DNA of 64,000 nucleotides, taken from contig JAYKKT010000037.1 of assembly GCA_036023115.1 (NCBI GenBank), forward strand, positions 2,416,501 to 2,480,500, given 5' to 3'. The position numbers and the translations under genes were made by a program. Position 1 is the first letter of the stretch. Every line of letters begins with the position of its first letter. This document shows positions 46,198 to 56,875 of the stretch, in pieces. The stretch is from Brasenia schreberi. Taxonomy: Eukaryota > Streptophyta > Magnoliopsida > Nymphaeales > Cabombaceae. The notes beneath the pieces were generated by a model that searched no databases, was not told where the DNA came from, and was given only the letters and a program-made list of their open reading frames with translations.

Positions 46198-46407
46198 ATG
46201 CTTCGATCGACTGTTTGCTGGGCGGCGATGCCATGGGGGTCATCGCTTCTCTCTTCACAGAAGCTCTTCCTTCGTTCCCCTGCCTCTCTTCAATCTCTCG
46301 GGAGGCCCACGAACGCCTTTATTCTACAATACCCTCTTCGCTCTTCCACAACACCAATCGTGGGCGAGCCTATCGACCAGGACATCCCTTCCAAGCTAGC
46401 TAAAAGG
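46198..46407 (+). CDS. Candidate first exon of RsmI with transit-peptide-like sequence
   Basis: Open from ATG 46198 to a GT at 46408, reading SSLLSSQKLFLRSPASLQSL and ending IPSKLAKR. Rich in Ser, Leu and Arg and poor in acidic residues, as organelle transit peptides are. It ends in phase 0, whereas the next recognised exon at 48752 needs one base from upstream, so a small exon may lie between or this exon is wrong. Confidence 0.4.
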
Positions 46408-46409
46408 GT

Positions 46410-47749
46410 GAATTCCCTCACACCCATCTTTCGAATTCGTTCAAATCTCGCACACAGTTAAAGAACCATCTTGCTTCACTAATACAGATGGTAGGACGTT
46501 ACTTATATCTGTTAAGTGGAAAAGTTTCTGTCCTTTGTACTCATGAGGTTGAGTTAAGCTAGGTGAATGATGTCTAGCAGACCAGAATGGCGTACGCGCA
46601 AAGTGGTGGTGTTTTATTTTTTCTAATAACTTTAATTTGCTAGGGTGTACAAATGAGCTAAGTGATCTGGATGGCTAGTGTCTCCTGTAAATCATCTTCT
46701 GTATCTTTAAAACGTTTTGGGGCAACCAACCAATATCTGTGGTTAATAAGCAACATGGTAGCCATAATGTAGCAAGAAATGCTGATTTGATAAAAAATTC
46801 TGCAGGCTATATTCTCATGAACATTAGGAACTGATGCACATCTGGTGCCAATTGTTGTCACATAACTTTATTGTAGTTTAGCAAAACTGCCTTCCAGAGG
46901 CTCTAGGAACAGCTATTATCTAATAGGATGTTCTGGTGCGTCAGATGCCCCTCTTTCTTTGTTTCGTTTCCCTTATAATTTCATTTTAAACCCCAGAGAG
47001 TAAGCATGCTTTCAGTGAGCGTCTCTCTCTCTCTCCGAAAAACATAAGCTTTGAGTGAGACTATTATTCTCCGTTTGGGAACAGAGACATAGGAAACCGC
47101 GTTTCCAGCCATAGTTCTGTTGTGGAGAGGATTCTTTTGCTTGAAAACAGAAAATCAGAGGAAGCGCATGGAGGGTGGTTTTGGCATTTCAAAATGATTC
47201 CTGATGCTGGTGTTCCAACATCATCATACAAAGACAATTGTTTCCAGAACTATCGATACAGAGAATCATTCTCTCATTTGCTGCACTGATGCACTTGGCC
47301 GCAAACTAATAAGACTGTTGGTAACCCCATGCACATTTTAATTTGGTGCTCATGCTTGCATTGCAAAACCAGGATGCTGAACATAGTCTTAGAACAGGGC
47401 AATACGGATGTGGTATTCTGGTTATGTATGACTGTGTCTATGAGTGGATTATGCTGTTTGAGAACTACAGAACAATGCAACAGATACAAAATGCATCAAG
47501 CAGAAGTCCAACTCTTTGTTGTGATAGCAAGCTCCTCCATATGAAGGTGTTCAAAATTTACGATTATTTTCATTACACAAGCCCCAATCCATCTCCGATT
47601 TAACCTCTCCTAGTCTCTGTCCTAAATCAATAGAAATTTCTTGTGAACCCATGTAGAAACACTGTTTGCATGTTTTTATGTTTCCAACAAAACATTAACC
47701 ACATTGTTGATGTGGGGTACATCGTTGTTGTGATATTGAAAGATAAATA
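46410..47749. other. Presumed RsmI intron, no feature recognised
   Basis: Several open frames near 47270-47600 on both strands overlap one another and match nothing known. I treat them as chance. Confidence 0.4.
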
Positions 47750-48165
47750 TTATAAGGCAGCACTTGGGCCAGAGGCAGTAATGCTCTGTGCTTCTGAGTG
47801 TTGGGAAGACTTATGAGATGGATGTGTAGCTACATAAGGAAAGATTGGATGTGTAATGAGGTTATTAGAAAACAAGTTGGTATAACACCAATAAAAGATA
47901 AAATGAGAGACATGTTTAAGTTTTGTGACGTTTGGAGAGATGACCAAAGGGAACTCCAGTCAGAAGGTGTGGGAAATTGAATATGAACATCTTTTTAAGA
48001 GGGAGAGGAGTCCTTATAAGTTTTGGAAGGAGAAAGTAAAACATGATCTAATGCTTTTGGAGTTCAATGCCTAAGATAGCACAAGATTGAGCTAAATGGT
48101 AAATTAAAATAACCCACTTAGGTGGGAAAAGCTTGGCTTTGATTTTGGTTTTGGTTCCTAAGTAC
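47750..48165 (+). mobile_element. LINE 3' fragment of a second family
   Basis: The C-terminal LINE domain is readable as LMRWMCSYIRKDWMCNEVIR and VGITPIKDKMRD. The 3' end is CCCACTTAGGTGGGAAAAGC with a TTTTGG-type tail. The GTT family has TCTAGTATGGGAAAAGG there, so this is a related but separate lineage. It lies in an RsmI intron in sense orientation. Confidence 0.7.
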
Positions 48166-48751
48166 TTGGTGTAGGTTAACCTTTTCCATTGAGCTGAACT
48201 GCTCTAGTATAAATTTAACGTATCTTGCTAATTCTAAGTTACTGACAAAACCAAACTACCATCAGATTTGAAAGCAGTTGAAAACTAGTTCCTGGAGAAG
48301 CATGGCAAATTTCCAATGACTAATCTTTAACATTGGAAACTGTTCAATATTTATTGAGGCATACAATGGAATTCATGAATGCAAGAATTAGTAATTTTAT
48401 CTAGGAAGGGAAAATGTAAGAGGTTCTTGGACCCCTTGAACTACGACAATTTTTGCTGATTAATTCTGACTTGCTTTGGAGGGTAGCATACTTTTGAGTT
48501 GATTTTTCAGTTATTGTTTTTTACTGCTACCGCCACAATAATAGTCATTGTTCTTTTGTTAATTTTGATGTTGTTAGGCAGTATGCACCTTCTTGTGATG
48601 TTAATATCAGATCACCGCTCCTTTTCTTGTGAAATGTAGTGCTTGCTTATGCCACATATTGTGTTTCTTATTTTTTTCCCGGTAGTTTAAAGTACTGCTG
48701 CAACACTTATCACTTGCATTGCTTTGTCTTGATTTTTGTTGGATCTTTTAG

Positions 48752-48809
48752 AATCTGGTTTATATCTTGTTGCAACTCCAATCGGCAACCTAGAGGACAT
48801 TACACTGCG
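48752..48809 (+). CDS. RSMI: RsmI exon with the VATPIGNL motif
   Basis: TTTTAG acceptor, 58 bp, then a GTATGG donor. It encodes SGLYLVATPIGNLEDITL, the N-terminal strand and loop that begins the methylase fold. It ends in phase 2, matching the start of the next exon, which completes an Arg codon. Confidence 0.9.
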
Positions 48810-49787
48810 GTATGGATTTTCAGTTTTAGGGTGAAACTATTGGGCATATAAACATGGACACAAACTTGTATCCACACGTGCAGCACACGGACATCATATA
48901 TACTTTATGCATCTTCATGTGTGCCACATTGCAGAACAAGTGTCTTTAAGCTTGTCTCTATGATACTGAATCAGGACCCAAGCATGAAGGATGTAACCAT
49001 GTGAGCCAGGCTCTGCTAACATCTTATGTATGCAAGTATCATAAATGGTTTAATTTAAATAAGCCTTCAAAATCGTATTATTGGCCAATCATTAAAAATA
49101 ACTTCTTGATTTCTGATTTTCATTTTGTATTTCTTAAATCCTTTTTGTTACAGAAAGTTGACCATGGTAACATTAAAGAACGATTTGAAAATTGAATATA
49201 AGGGAATTGTAGATACTTCTATTAAGATGGTATACAAATCCTGATGACGTTTTAGGGCTAGACTCACTATTTTGTGGCCAGATCCATGCAAACAAGCGGA
49301 TGTCTTGTAATATAGTATTCTTGTGCTGAATGACAATATCTGTCGGTATGCATTGGACCTGCATGTGTGCAATTGCCTGTCCATGTCATTCATGTTGGTC
49401 ATGATGATGGGAATAAAGATGTCTAATACCAAGACCACTCATGGACCATCGGGTAAAGCTGCATAAGGTATATCTAGCAAGTCTGATCCCACCTTCTGGA
49501 GGTGCTAAATACATTTAAACTTTCACTACCTATGCATTTTATTTTGTAACTTCTGTTGCTTTTGATCTTTCCAACAAGGCATGCATGTGTTTCATGCCTA
49601 CTAGATATATACAGTGTGAGAGAACCTTTTACTTTTTGGTTCATTCCTTTATACCTTGTTCACCTCCCTAGTCTTTCTCTTCTAGCATCGTGCTTGATCC
49701 TTGTCTTTAAGTAATTCCAGTGGAAATTATCTGCTGTACAGTTTTCCCGCTTAAATCTTGCCATTAATGTGGGTTTTCATGTTTGAG

Positions 49788-49869
49788 GGCACTGCGTGTT
49801 CTTAAGTCTGCTAACTTGATTCTTTCAGAAGATACAAGACATTCCGGAAAGTTGCTTCAATACTACAAT
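49788..49869 (+). CDS. RSMI: RsmI exon, left part, interrupted by hAT 2
   Basis: The acceptor is TTTGAG. The exon reads ALRVLKSANLILSEDTRHSG then K-L-L-Q-Y-Y-N, and is cut after AAT by the hAT terminus. The remaining five codons (I-K-T-P-L) are at 56876-56890, followed by a GTAAGG donor. Confidence 0.92.
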
Positions 49870-50279
49870 CAATGTTAGCCGTATCGCTACGATAACATGT
49901 ATTGCCGTATCATACGATACGGCACGATACACCCAAGGACCCGTATAAAGGGTTCCTAGCCGAACATAAACCCATATTTTTGCGGGTTTCTGTGGTTTTT
50001 TCAGAGTGTTTTGAGGCATCTTCCAGTGGTTCTCTCCTTCTTTGGTATTCAAGGCTCCCAAAAAAGTGTTCTACGGTGTCCGTGCAAGCCTCCTAACTTG
50101 GATTGTGGTATATTTTGAGTGTTTTTTTATATTTTTTTTATATTTGTTGTTTTTTAGTGTTATTTGCGTTTTTCTTGTTTTGATTGACAAAATATGAAGT
50201 TATTAAGTATGTGGATATGATTTTTATTGCATTCATAAAGTGGGAGACACTCTATTTGAGTGTTATGTGAAGATTGGGT

Positions 50280-50640
50280 TGTCCTGCTAACTTATAAGAC
50301 AAACCTTTTGTACTGAATTAATTGTGTGAATGTCTTGCTAACTTTTAATGTTAGGTGGCTTTTTCTTATAGAAGTTCATAATCAAGTAATTTTCTTCTTT
50401 GTTGCATCATGCCTTCTCAATTTTTGGATCCCTTGATTCCAAGTACAAAGGATATTCTCTTTAAAAGAGAATGATGGATCTTTTCGGTCTCTGAAAGTAA
50501 TAGTAAATTTTAATGTGTTTATAGGGAAGGTTGTCAAGATCAATGTGGTTATACTTTTATTTAAAACAACAATTATTGGTAGGATAGATTCTGCATAAGA
50601 TTTCCTTATGAACCTTTTGTACTGAATTCATTGTATAAAT
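50280..50640 (+). other. Unexplained segment between two hAT left ends
   Basis: Not shared with hAT 1. It contains CCTTTTGTACTGAATT twice, near 50303 and 50612, each followed by a similar stretch. It could be filler DNA, or host sequence carried when a second hAT copy landed. No coding pattern. Confidence 0.5.
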
Positions 50641-51159
50641 CAGTGTTGTCTGTATCATATGATACGATACTATACATCGTGGGCAACCACAATACGATAC
50701 GATAACATATATCGTAAGATAGAGGTTATCGTGCCGTATTGCCCGTATCGTACGATACGAGCGATACGCTTAGGGACTCGTATAGAGAGTCTCTGGTCGA
50801 ACAAAAACCTGCATTTGCGAGTTTCTGTGATTTTTTTGAGCACCTTAAGCTCTCTTCCAGTGGTTCTCCTCCTTCTTGGTGTTCAAAACTCCCAAAAAAG
50901 TGCTTCACGGTGTCCGTGTAAGCCTCCTAACTCGGATTAAGGTATATTTTGAGTGTTTTTTTGAATTTTTTTCTTTGTATTTTTTTTTGTTATTTATGTT
51001 TTTCTTTTTTTGAATGACAAAATAAGAAGTTATTAAGTGTGTGGATATGATTTTTATTGCATTTATGAAGTGAGAGATACTCTATTTGAATGTTATGTGA
51101 AGATTGGGGATTTATGAAGTGCTTTTATTTTCAAGTTTTTGATTGAATTGAAGTGCTCA

Positions 51160-53310
51160 ATTGAGATGACAGGAAGGGGTGTTAGAGACTCCCAATCTCG
51201 GTTTGATAATCCGGCATGGCAATGAGGTACAATAGTTAGGGTTGGAATTTCATGATTGAAGCACCACCTAGCAGGGGAATAAGAAAGAAGTTGCTCCTTG
51301 CACGGGCAGAGATAGAAGTTTGCCAGAAGGTGTTAAATGGCAATGTGTTCAGATGATTGAGAGCATATAAGAGAGGAGATAACAAAAAGATGATTTAGGG
51401 ATGTTTGAGGAAGATGATGATAATTCTATTGGATTCACTGATAGTATTCCTTCAGATGCTAGAACAGAGATTGGTAGTAGTAGTTCTCAACCACCAAACA
51501 TGGGAAAGAGAGTTGTTGAAGATTTTACAAGTGGAAGTGGTAGAAGAGGAAGCTCAGGAAGGAGTAGAGGAAGAATTGCTTCTAGCATACATTCATTTTT
51601 TCCTCCTAGCACTACACCTAGTGCTCAACCTAGAATTTATGTTGCTATGACTTTAGAACAACTACATGATCGGGCAGATGGTTTTATGATGCATGCATTC
51701 CATTTAACGCATCAAACAGTTTTTATTTTCAAGCAATGACAGATGAAATTGCTAATATTGGTTCAGGATACAAGATGCCCTCTTATCAAAAGTTAAGAGG
51801 AAAGATATTAGATAAGACTGTCGTTGATGTACAAGAATATTGTTCAACTTTGAGAGAGTCATGGAAGGACACAGGATGCACTATCATGATAGACAGATGG
51901 ATAGATAGGCGAGGAAGAACCTTGTTAAACTTTCTTATCTACCGTCCTAAAGGACTTATGTTTTTGAGATCTCTAGACATGTCAGAAGAGAGGCACACTG
52001 CAGAGATCCAAAGGCAAGAGTTTGATAAAGTGATATGCGAGGTTGGGCTAGAGAATGTGGTCCAATTGATTACAGATAATGCAGCTAACTATAAAGCAGT
52101 TGGGAAGGAGTTAGCAGATACTTATGGGACTTTCTATTGGACACCATGCGCAACCCATTGTTTAGATCTCATCCTTGAAGATATTGGTGAGATGGATGAG
52201 ATAAAGGCAACAACTGAGTGTTTCCAGGATATCACCAAATTTATCTACAATCATGCCTTTGTATTGTGTATGATGAGATGATATACAGATGGTGCAGAAC
52301 TTCTTCGTACATTTGCAACTCAGTTTGCAACTAATTTCTTATCTTTAGAGAGTATTGTGAGAAAGAAGCAAGCCTCGAAGAGAATGTTCTCCTTGGATGA
52401 GTGACAATAATTTGCAGAGTTGCTTGAAAATAGAAGAAACAAAAAGTTGAATGTGATTTCAGAGACAGTCTTAAGGAGTACATTTTGAAATGCATGTGTT
52501 ATACTGTTAAGGATTACATGTCATTTAATAAAAATTTTGAGATTGGTTGATAGGATCTGTGGAAACAAAGAATCCATGTAGCCGACCCCATCTAGTATGG
52601 AAAAAGGCTTAGTTGTTGTTTGTTGTTGTTTGTGATTAGTTGATAGCGAGGAGAAACCATCTTATGGGCTACCTTTATAAAGCCATGGATAAGGCAAAAG
52701 AAGCTATTAGAAATAATTTTAATGGAAAAAAGAGAGATTATGTAATTGTGTGAAAAATTATAGATAATAGATAGAACAAACAATTCCATCAGCCTATTCA
52801 TGCAACACCATATTATCTAAACTCAGCATTCTGGTACTCAACAAGCTTCAAAAGGGACGGTGAGGTTAATCGAGGCATCATTAATTGTATAGATATATTA
52901 GTCCCTGATAAGAGCATAGCAGATGCTATACGTTGAGAGAAGGAGATCTATGATAATCCCCTTCACCTAATGGGTTTGTCTGTAGCGATTTGCAACCGCA
53001 CTAATATGTGCCCAAATAAATTATTTATCTTCGTATTTAAGTTTCTTAAATCTTATATTATTATGGATTAAGTCTCTAATGTTTGCCTTTTTCTACAGAT
53101 GTTTGGTGGAATAGGTTTGAAAGTTATTGCCCAAACCTTAGAGATTTTGCAATAAGAGTTCTGAGCCAAACATGTAGTAGAACGGGTTGTGAAAGGAATT
53201 GGAGTGTCTTTGAACACATCCATAGAAAAAAATGCAACAGGTTGGAACATAAGATGTTGAATGACTTAGTTTTCATTCGTTGTAACATGCAGTTTCGTAA
53301 AAAGTAATCT
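51160..53310 (+). pseudogene. hAT 2 transposase, main exons
   Basis: The BED region near 51180-51275 keeps only the end (a degraded RLKHHLAG) because the CxxC part is deleted. Exon 51401-51739 encodes an acidic then Ser/Arg-rich linker. The main frame 51736-52281 includes TIMIDRWIDRRGRTLLNFLI, GLENVVQLITDNAANYKAVG and FYWTPCATHCLDLILEDIG (DUF659 and catalytic core). After further stops and a LINE tail, the dimerisation exon at 53100-53307 has W-W-N-R-F, C-E-R-N-W-S-V-F and the HKKCNRL-like R-K-K-C-N-R-L-E-H. Better kept than hAT 1, but still broken. Confidence 0.88.
52554..52633 (+). mobile_element. 80-bp RTE LINE tail with target duplication
   Basis: GATCTGTGGAAACAAAGAAT to the GTT-rich tail, flanked by GATTGGTTGATAG (52541-52553) and GATTAGTTGATAG (52634-52646), one mismatch in 13. 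hAT 1 has the uninterrupted site near 16074-16090, which confirms the insertion point. Confidence 0.93.
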
Positions 53311-53330
53311 TGTATTAGTTAGTAGTTTAG

Positions 53331-53663
53331 TGTTGGAAAACATGGTTGCGCAGCGGAGATTGAAAATCACAAACATAAAGAAGAGAAAATATGAAGATCG
53401 GAGGAGGGGGCGGACCTCCAATGTAGGCCACTCCCCCCTCTTTCTCTCTCTTTCTTAATCTCAGCATCTTAACCCTAATTACAACCTATCAACTCTTATA
53501 TAAGAAGTTGTAAAATGTAAAATGACCAAAATACCCTTAGTACAGAAAATTACCAAAATATCCTTACGACTTCGGACAATTACAATAATACCTAAATCAT
53601 CAAATTTACTGTCCTAAGATACCAAATGTACTAAAACTGACTCTAAACTTATATTCTTCAACA
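53331..53663 (-). repeat. 3' LTR of gene-capturing LTR element 2
   Basis: On the plus strand TGTTGGAAAACATGG to CTTCAACA. Same family as 10338-10664. The hairpin segment is present with changes (GGACCTCCAATGTAGGCC). Confidence 0.88.
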
Positions 53664-53779
53664 CCCCCCCTCAAGTTGGGAGTGAGATACTTTGAACTCC
53701 AAACTTGCTAAAAAGCTTCATCTGTCTGCAATATTTTTATGTGTCTTCATCACCTGGTCTAATCTTCAACAGCTTCTTT

Positions 53780-54085
53780 GGCTGCAACATCTTCAACTCA
53801 GCCTTCTTTGTTGATCATATCAAGCAGCATCTCTGGCTGTAGTATAAACTTAGCCTTCCTGGCTATCATTTCAAGCAACATCTCTAGCTGCAACATCAAC
53901 TCAGTCATCCTGGTTGATCATCTCAAGCAGCATCTCTGGCTGCAACATCAACTCAGTCATCCTGGCTTATCATCTCGAGCAGCATTTCTGGCTGCAACAT
54001 CAACTCAGCCCTCCTGGCTAATCATCTCAAGCAGCATCTATGGCTGTAACATCAACTCAGCCTTCCTGGCTGATCATCATCATGA
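53780..54085 (-). repeat. 53-bp tandem array
   Basis: GCAACATCAACTCAG recurs at 53889, 53942, 53994 and about 54047, a period of 52-53 bases, with degenerate units to the left. The units also hold TCAAGCAGCATCTCTGGC. In the sister element the equivalent place (~14409-14450) holds a single unit. Confidence 0.88.
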
Positions 54086-54729
54086 CTTTCTTCATCACAC
54101 GTGCACTAGTAATTTCTTCGAGGCTTCTGTAAAACAACTTAAACAATCAAGAACAAATGGGTAGCACAAGGTCCTTCTATGGATGTTGGTTGCTCCCTCT
54201 CTCTTTCTTCTTCTCCATAAGGTGATTCGGCAGCTACACTTCAAAAGTCATGTTTCTTCTACTCTTGAGAAAGTTGATTTGTTGTGATAGGAGGTACTAC
54301 TCCACCATACACACTTCACACGGCTTTTCCGGCGCCCCTTCACATGGTGGCTGTAGTCGGTGTGTTGGTTGGGTGCTCTCTCTCTATCACTCAAATAGCA
54401 GAATACAGACATCTTCTTATACTAGTCGGTCTGCGCCTCTTCACATGGTGACTGCAGCCGCTTTTCCAGCCCTCCTGGCTGTTTACTTCAGCACCTCAAG
54501 GTCTTAACTTTCATGCTTCTTGGTGATACTGTCACATTTCATATCTTCAAATTTCTCTGGCCTCTTCTATGATTTGATTTTTCATACATATGTAGTGAAA
54601 AAGACTGATTTTTTGTATTCTATCTTTCCTTCTATTTTCATTCAGTTATTTTTCCAATAAAGAAATCATCACTACTACTTCATACCTTCTTGAAAGGTTT
54701 TATCTGAATTTTAAGCCCTCTTGAGCATT

Positions 54730-54870
54730 TTAGCAAACACTTGATATGCAGGTAAACATCTCTCTTAGGCATTTCATCAAACACTTGATGTGCTGGTGAA
54801 TATTTCTCTTGGACATTTCATCGAAGACTTGTCCTGCATAGTTGAAGTTTCTCTGAAACATTTCATCAAG
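54730..54870 (-). repeat. Short PPR-like repeat in LTR element 2
   Basis: On the minus strand F-D-E-M-S-K-R-N-I and related sequence recurs about every 45 bases. The same repeat is at 11290-11410 in LTR element 1, so it belongs to the family rather than to a recent capture. Confidence 0.6.
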
Positions 54871-54894
54871 ATCAAGCGCTGTAACGCCAGACAT

Positions 54895-54987
54895 TTCATA
54901 AGTCTGGGCCTCAAGATTATCCATTAAAGGTAGCAAAGGTGACTGCAGGAAATCCCGATATCCAATCTCAAACTGCTCTTGTTCAGG
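54895..54987 (-). pseudogene. Captured PRMT5 fragment
   Basis: [20 protein letters not shown] and [10 protein letters not shown] match the segment of plant protein arginine methyltransferase 5 that precedes and includes the start of its catalytic domain. About 31 residues remain of more than 600. It points with the element and directly follows the kinase fragment. Confidence 0.8.
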
Positions 54988-55029
54988 AAGCGGATCCATC
55001 TTTCGGTACAAAAAAGCAATATATTCAAA

Positions 55030-55433
55030 TATATTGTCTGCGGTACATACTCCATCACAAGATTTAGGTACAACTCGTCCTTATCAGTAATTCCAAAGAA
55101 GCAATGCTTCAACTGTACCACATTAGGATGGTTTAGCAGCTTCTTTATGTGGAGTTCCCGGTTCTTGTATCTCTTATCTTGCAATACTTGCTTTATAGCA
55201 ACAACTTCACCAGTTTCTAGACATCTGGCCTGAAAGACGACACCAAATGTACTCATTCCAATAACACGTTCTGCCATATATGATATTGTCTGTTTTGGCT
55301 GGTCATTTTCACAACCTATAGTCAATCTGATGATATGACCCACTTCTGTGCCACTCCCACTCATAACAGTTGTCTCTGCTCCTTTATCATCTCGAGGATC
55401 AACTTTATCATCAGTAATTCTCATGTCATGCAT
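55030..55433 (-). pseudogene. Captured shaggy/GSK3-like kinase fragment
   Basis: Minus-strand frame from 55433: [74 protein letters not shown]. This is the N-terminal lobe of plant GSK3-type kinases. The invariant Lys of VAIK is kept, but the glycine loop is GMSTFG instead of GTGSFG. The frame has no stop across about 135 codons. The C-lobe with the catalytic loop is absent, so it cannot act as a kinase. Confidence 0.9.
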
Positions 55434-55553
55434 TTCCTTTGGGAGCTTTTCAAAGGAGAGAGATTATGGTATTCCACGAGATGATATCATGAAATGGCAT
55501 CCTATGAAAGCTCAATACAACGACCATCCAGCCTCCAAGCTCTCAATGTAATG

Positions 55554-55715
55554 AAACATGCACTCAAACTCTCCAATGTAACCGTGCTTCAGAATGACCA
55601 AAAGGAACTTGATTATATCTTTCGAAGAGGGTCGAATCAAAACCTGCCTCTTTCCCCTCTTCTCCGTATTGTACTTGCTCTTCAGGGCATCGTTCAACAC
55701 ACTGATTCTCACCAT
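55554..55715 (-). pseudogene. Captured ribosomal protein S15a (uS8) fragment
   Basis: The minus-strand frame starting at 55715 reads [20 protein letters not shown], then [20 protein letters not shown] and [10 protein letters not shown]. This is the N-terminal ~46 residues of S15a with its native start codon; the remaining 80 or so residues are replaced by unrelated sequence. Open and little changed. It lies first after the element's primer site, before the kinase fragment. Confidence 0.9.
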
Positions 55716-55924
55716 TTTAACAAATCCGTTAAGAGGGGGAAGGCCAAGATCAGAAACTTGTGAGCTCCAACGCAGTACAGTATGCTGATATCGCAACTGT
55801 ACATGCCTCCTCCGATCTCAAGACCAGCAATGCCATCATTATCACCTCTCTTTTTTATTGCTTCCCTCCTTCACCTTTCGACGAGTTTGCCACTACTCCC
55901 ATTGATCAAACGACTCTTATACCA

Positions 55925-56267
55925 TGTTGAAAAATGTGGTTACGCAGTGGAGATTGAAAATCACAAACATAAAGAAGAGGAAATGTGGAGATCGGAGGAG
56001 GGGGCGGACCTCCAATGGAGGCCGCCCCCCCCCCCCCCCCCCCCCTTTCTCTCTTTCTTAATCTCAGCAACTTAACCTTAATTACAACCTATCAGCCCTT
56101 ATATAAGGAGTTGTAAAACGTAAAATGACTAAAATACCCTTAGTACAGAAAAATTACCAAAATGCCCTTATGACTTCGGACAACTATAATAATACCTAAA
56201 ACATCAAATTTACTGTCCTAAGATATCAAATGTACTAAAACTGACTCTAAACTCATATTCTTCAACA
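55925..56267 (-). repeat. 5' LTR of gene-capturing LTR element 2
   Basis: On the plus strand TGTTGAAAAATGTGG to CTTCAACA. It contains the hairpin GGGGGCGGACCTCC-AAT-GGAGGCCGCCCCC (about 56000-56030), whose 3' arm runs into a 21-base C homopolymer (56025-56045). Confidence 0.9.
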
Positions 56268-56353
56268 TTTAGTACTTAAAGATTCAATTCAATATATTGT
56301 TTGACTTCAATTGTTAATGTTATTTACTAATTACTCATCTTTTTTTCTTGTAG

Positions 56354-56582
56354 GCAATTGAAAAAGGTAAATAGATAAGAAAATCAATTTGATCCAATAG
56401 GTTTGGATAATTTTGATATATTAGAAGACTGAATTATGGAAGATAACAAAAAAAATGTCCTCCTAACTGAAGAAGACATTGCATGGATTAATTTGGAAGG
56501 AGCACAACAACATTATGAAGGAGACGAAGATTTTGATTTTGAAGCAGAAGGTAGTGAGGATCTTCAGCAAGGAGAAGATTAA
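56354..56582 (+). pseudogene. hAT 2 transposase last exon
   Basis: A CTTGTAG acceptor, then FDPIGLDNFDILED, a stop, and an acidic tail (LLTEEDIAWINLEGAQQHYE, DEDFDFEAEG) to a stop near 56580. The N-D-P-I-S-L-D-N-I-D-type block and acidic tail are the usual C-terminus of this hAT group. Confidence 0.75.
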
Positions 56583-56875
56583 GATTATTTAGTTGACGAT
56601 CGTGATTACAATATGTAAATGTAAATGTATTTCATTTTTTGCTTCAAAATATGTAATTTTTTTCAATTGTTCAATGGTGAATGATCAATATATACTAAAC
56701 TTTGCATTGTATGAATTCTTTGCAATTATCAAATTTTTCCTAATTTTTTCTGATTTTTTTTAAAAAAAATTGGATTTTTTTTATATTTTTAATATTAAAG
56801 TATGATACGATACGCCCGTATCGTGGACCAAAACGATACACGATACGATACGCGTCGAACAACACAGTCTACAAT

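Larger units (their letters stand above)
53331..56267 (-). mobile_element. Non-autonomous LTR element 2 carrying host-gene fragments
   Basis: Minus-strand orientation. LTRs 55925-56267 (5') and 53331-53663 (3'), target duplication TTTAG at 53326-53330 and 56268-56272. The primer site TGGTATAAGAG lies next to the 5' LTR and a polypurine tract (GAGGGGGGG on the minus strand) next to the 3' LTR. The interior has no gag or pol. It carries sense-oriented pieces of RPS15a, a GSK3/shaggy kinase and PRMT5, and a 53-bp tandem array. LTRs and tract-proximal interior match the element at 10338-14845. Confidence 0.92.
49870..56867 (+). mobile_element. hAT transposon 2 inside an RsmI exon
   Basis: Flanked by ACTACAAT (49862-49869) and TCTACAAT (56868-56875), 7 of 8 matching, the hAT duplication size. 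The left end is CAATGTTAGCCG and the right end, inverted, CTGTGTTGTTCG. Subterminal DNA is packed with CGTATCG/CGATACG motifs at both ends. The left terminus appears twice: 49870-50279 and again from 50641 (CAGTGTTGTCTG), with 361 bp of unrelated DNA between. The interior carries the transposase, a LINE tail (52554-52633) and a gene-capturing LTR element (53331-56267). Confidence 0.92.

Noticed and set aside
47270..47603. Overlapping open frames on both strands in an RsmI intron
   Set aside because: They overlap each other, lack motifs and do not align with RsmI.
53778..54164. A 128-residue plus-strand open frame rich in repeated S-S-S-I-x-G-C-N-I
   Set aside because: It is the antisense translation of the 53-bp tandem array in LTR element 2, not a gene.
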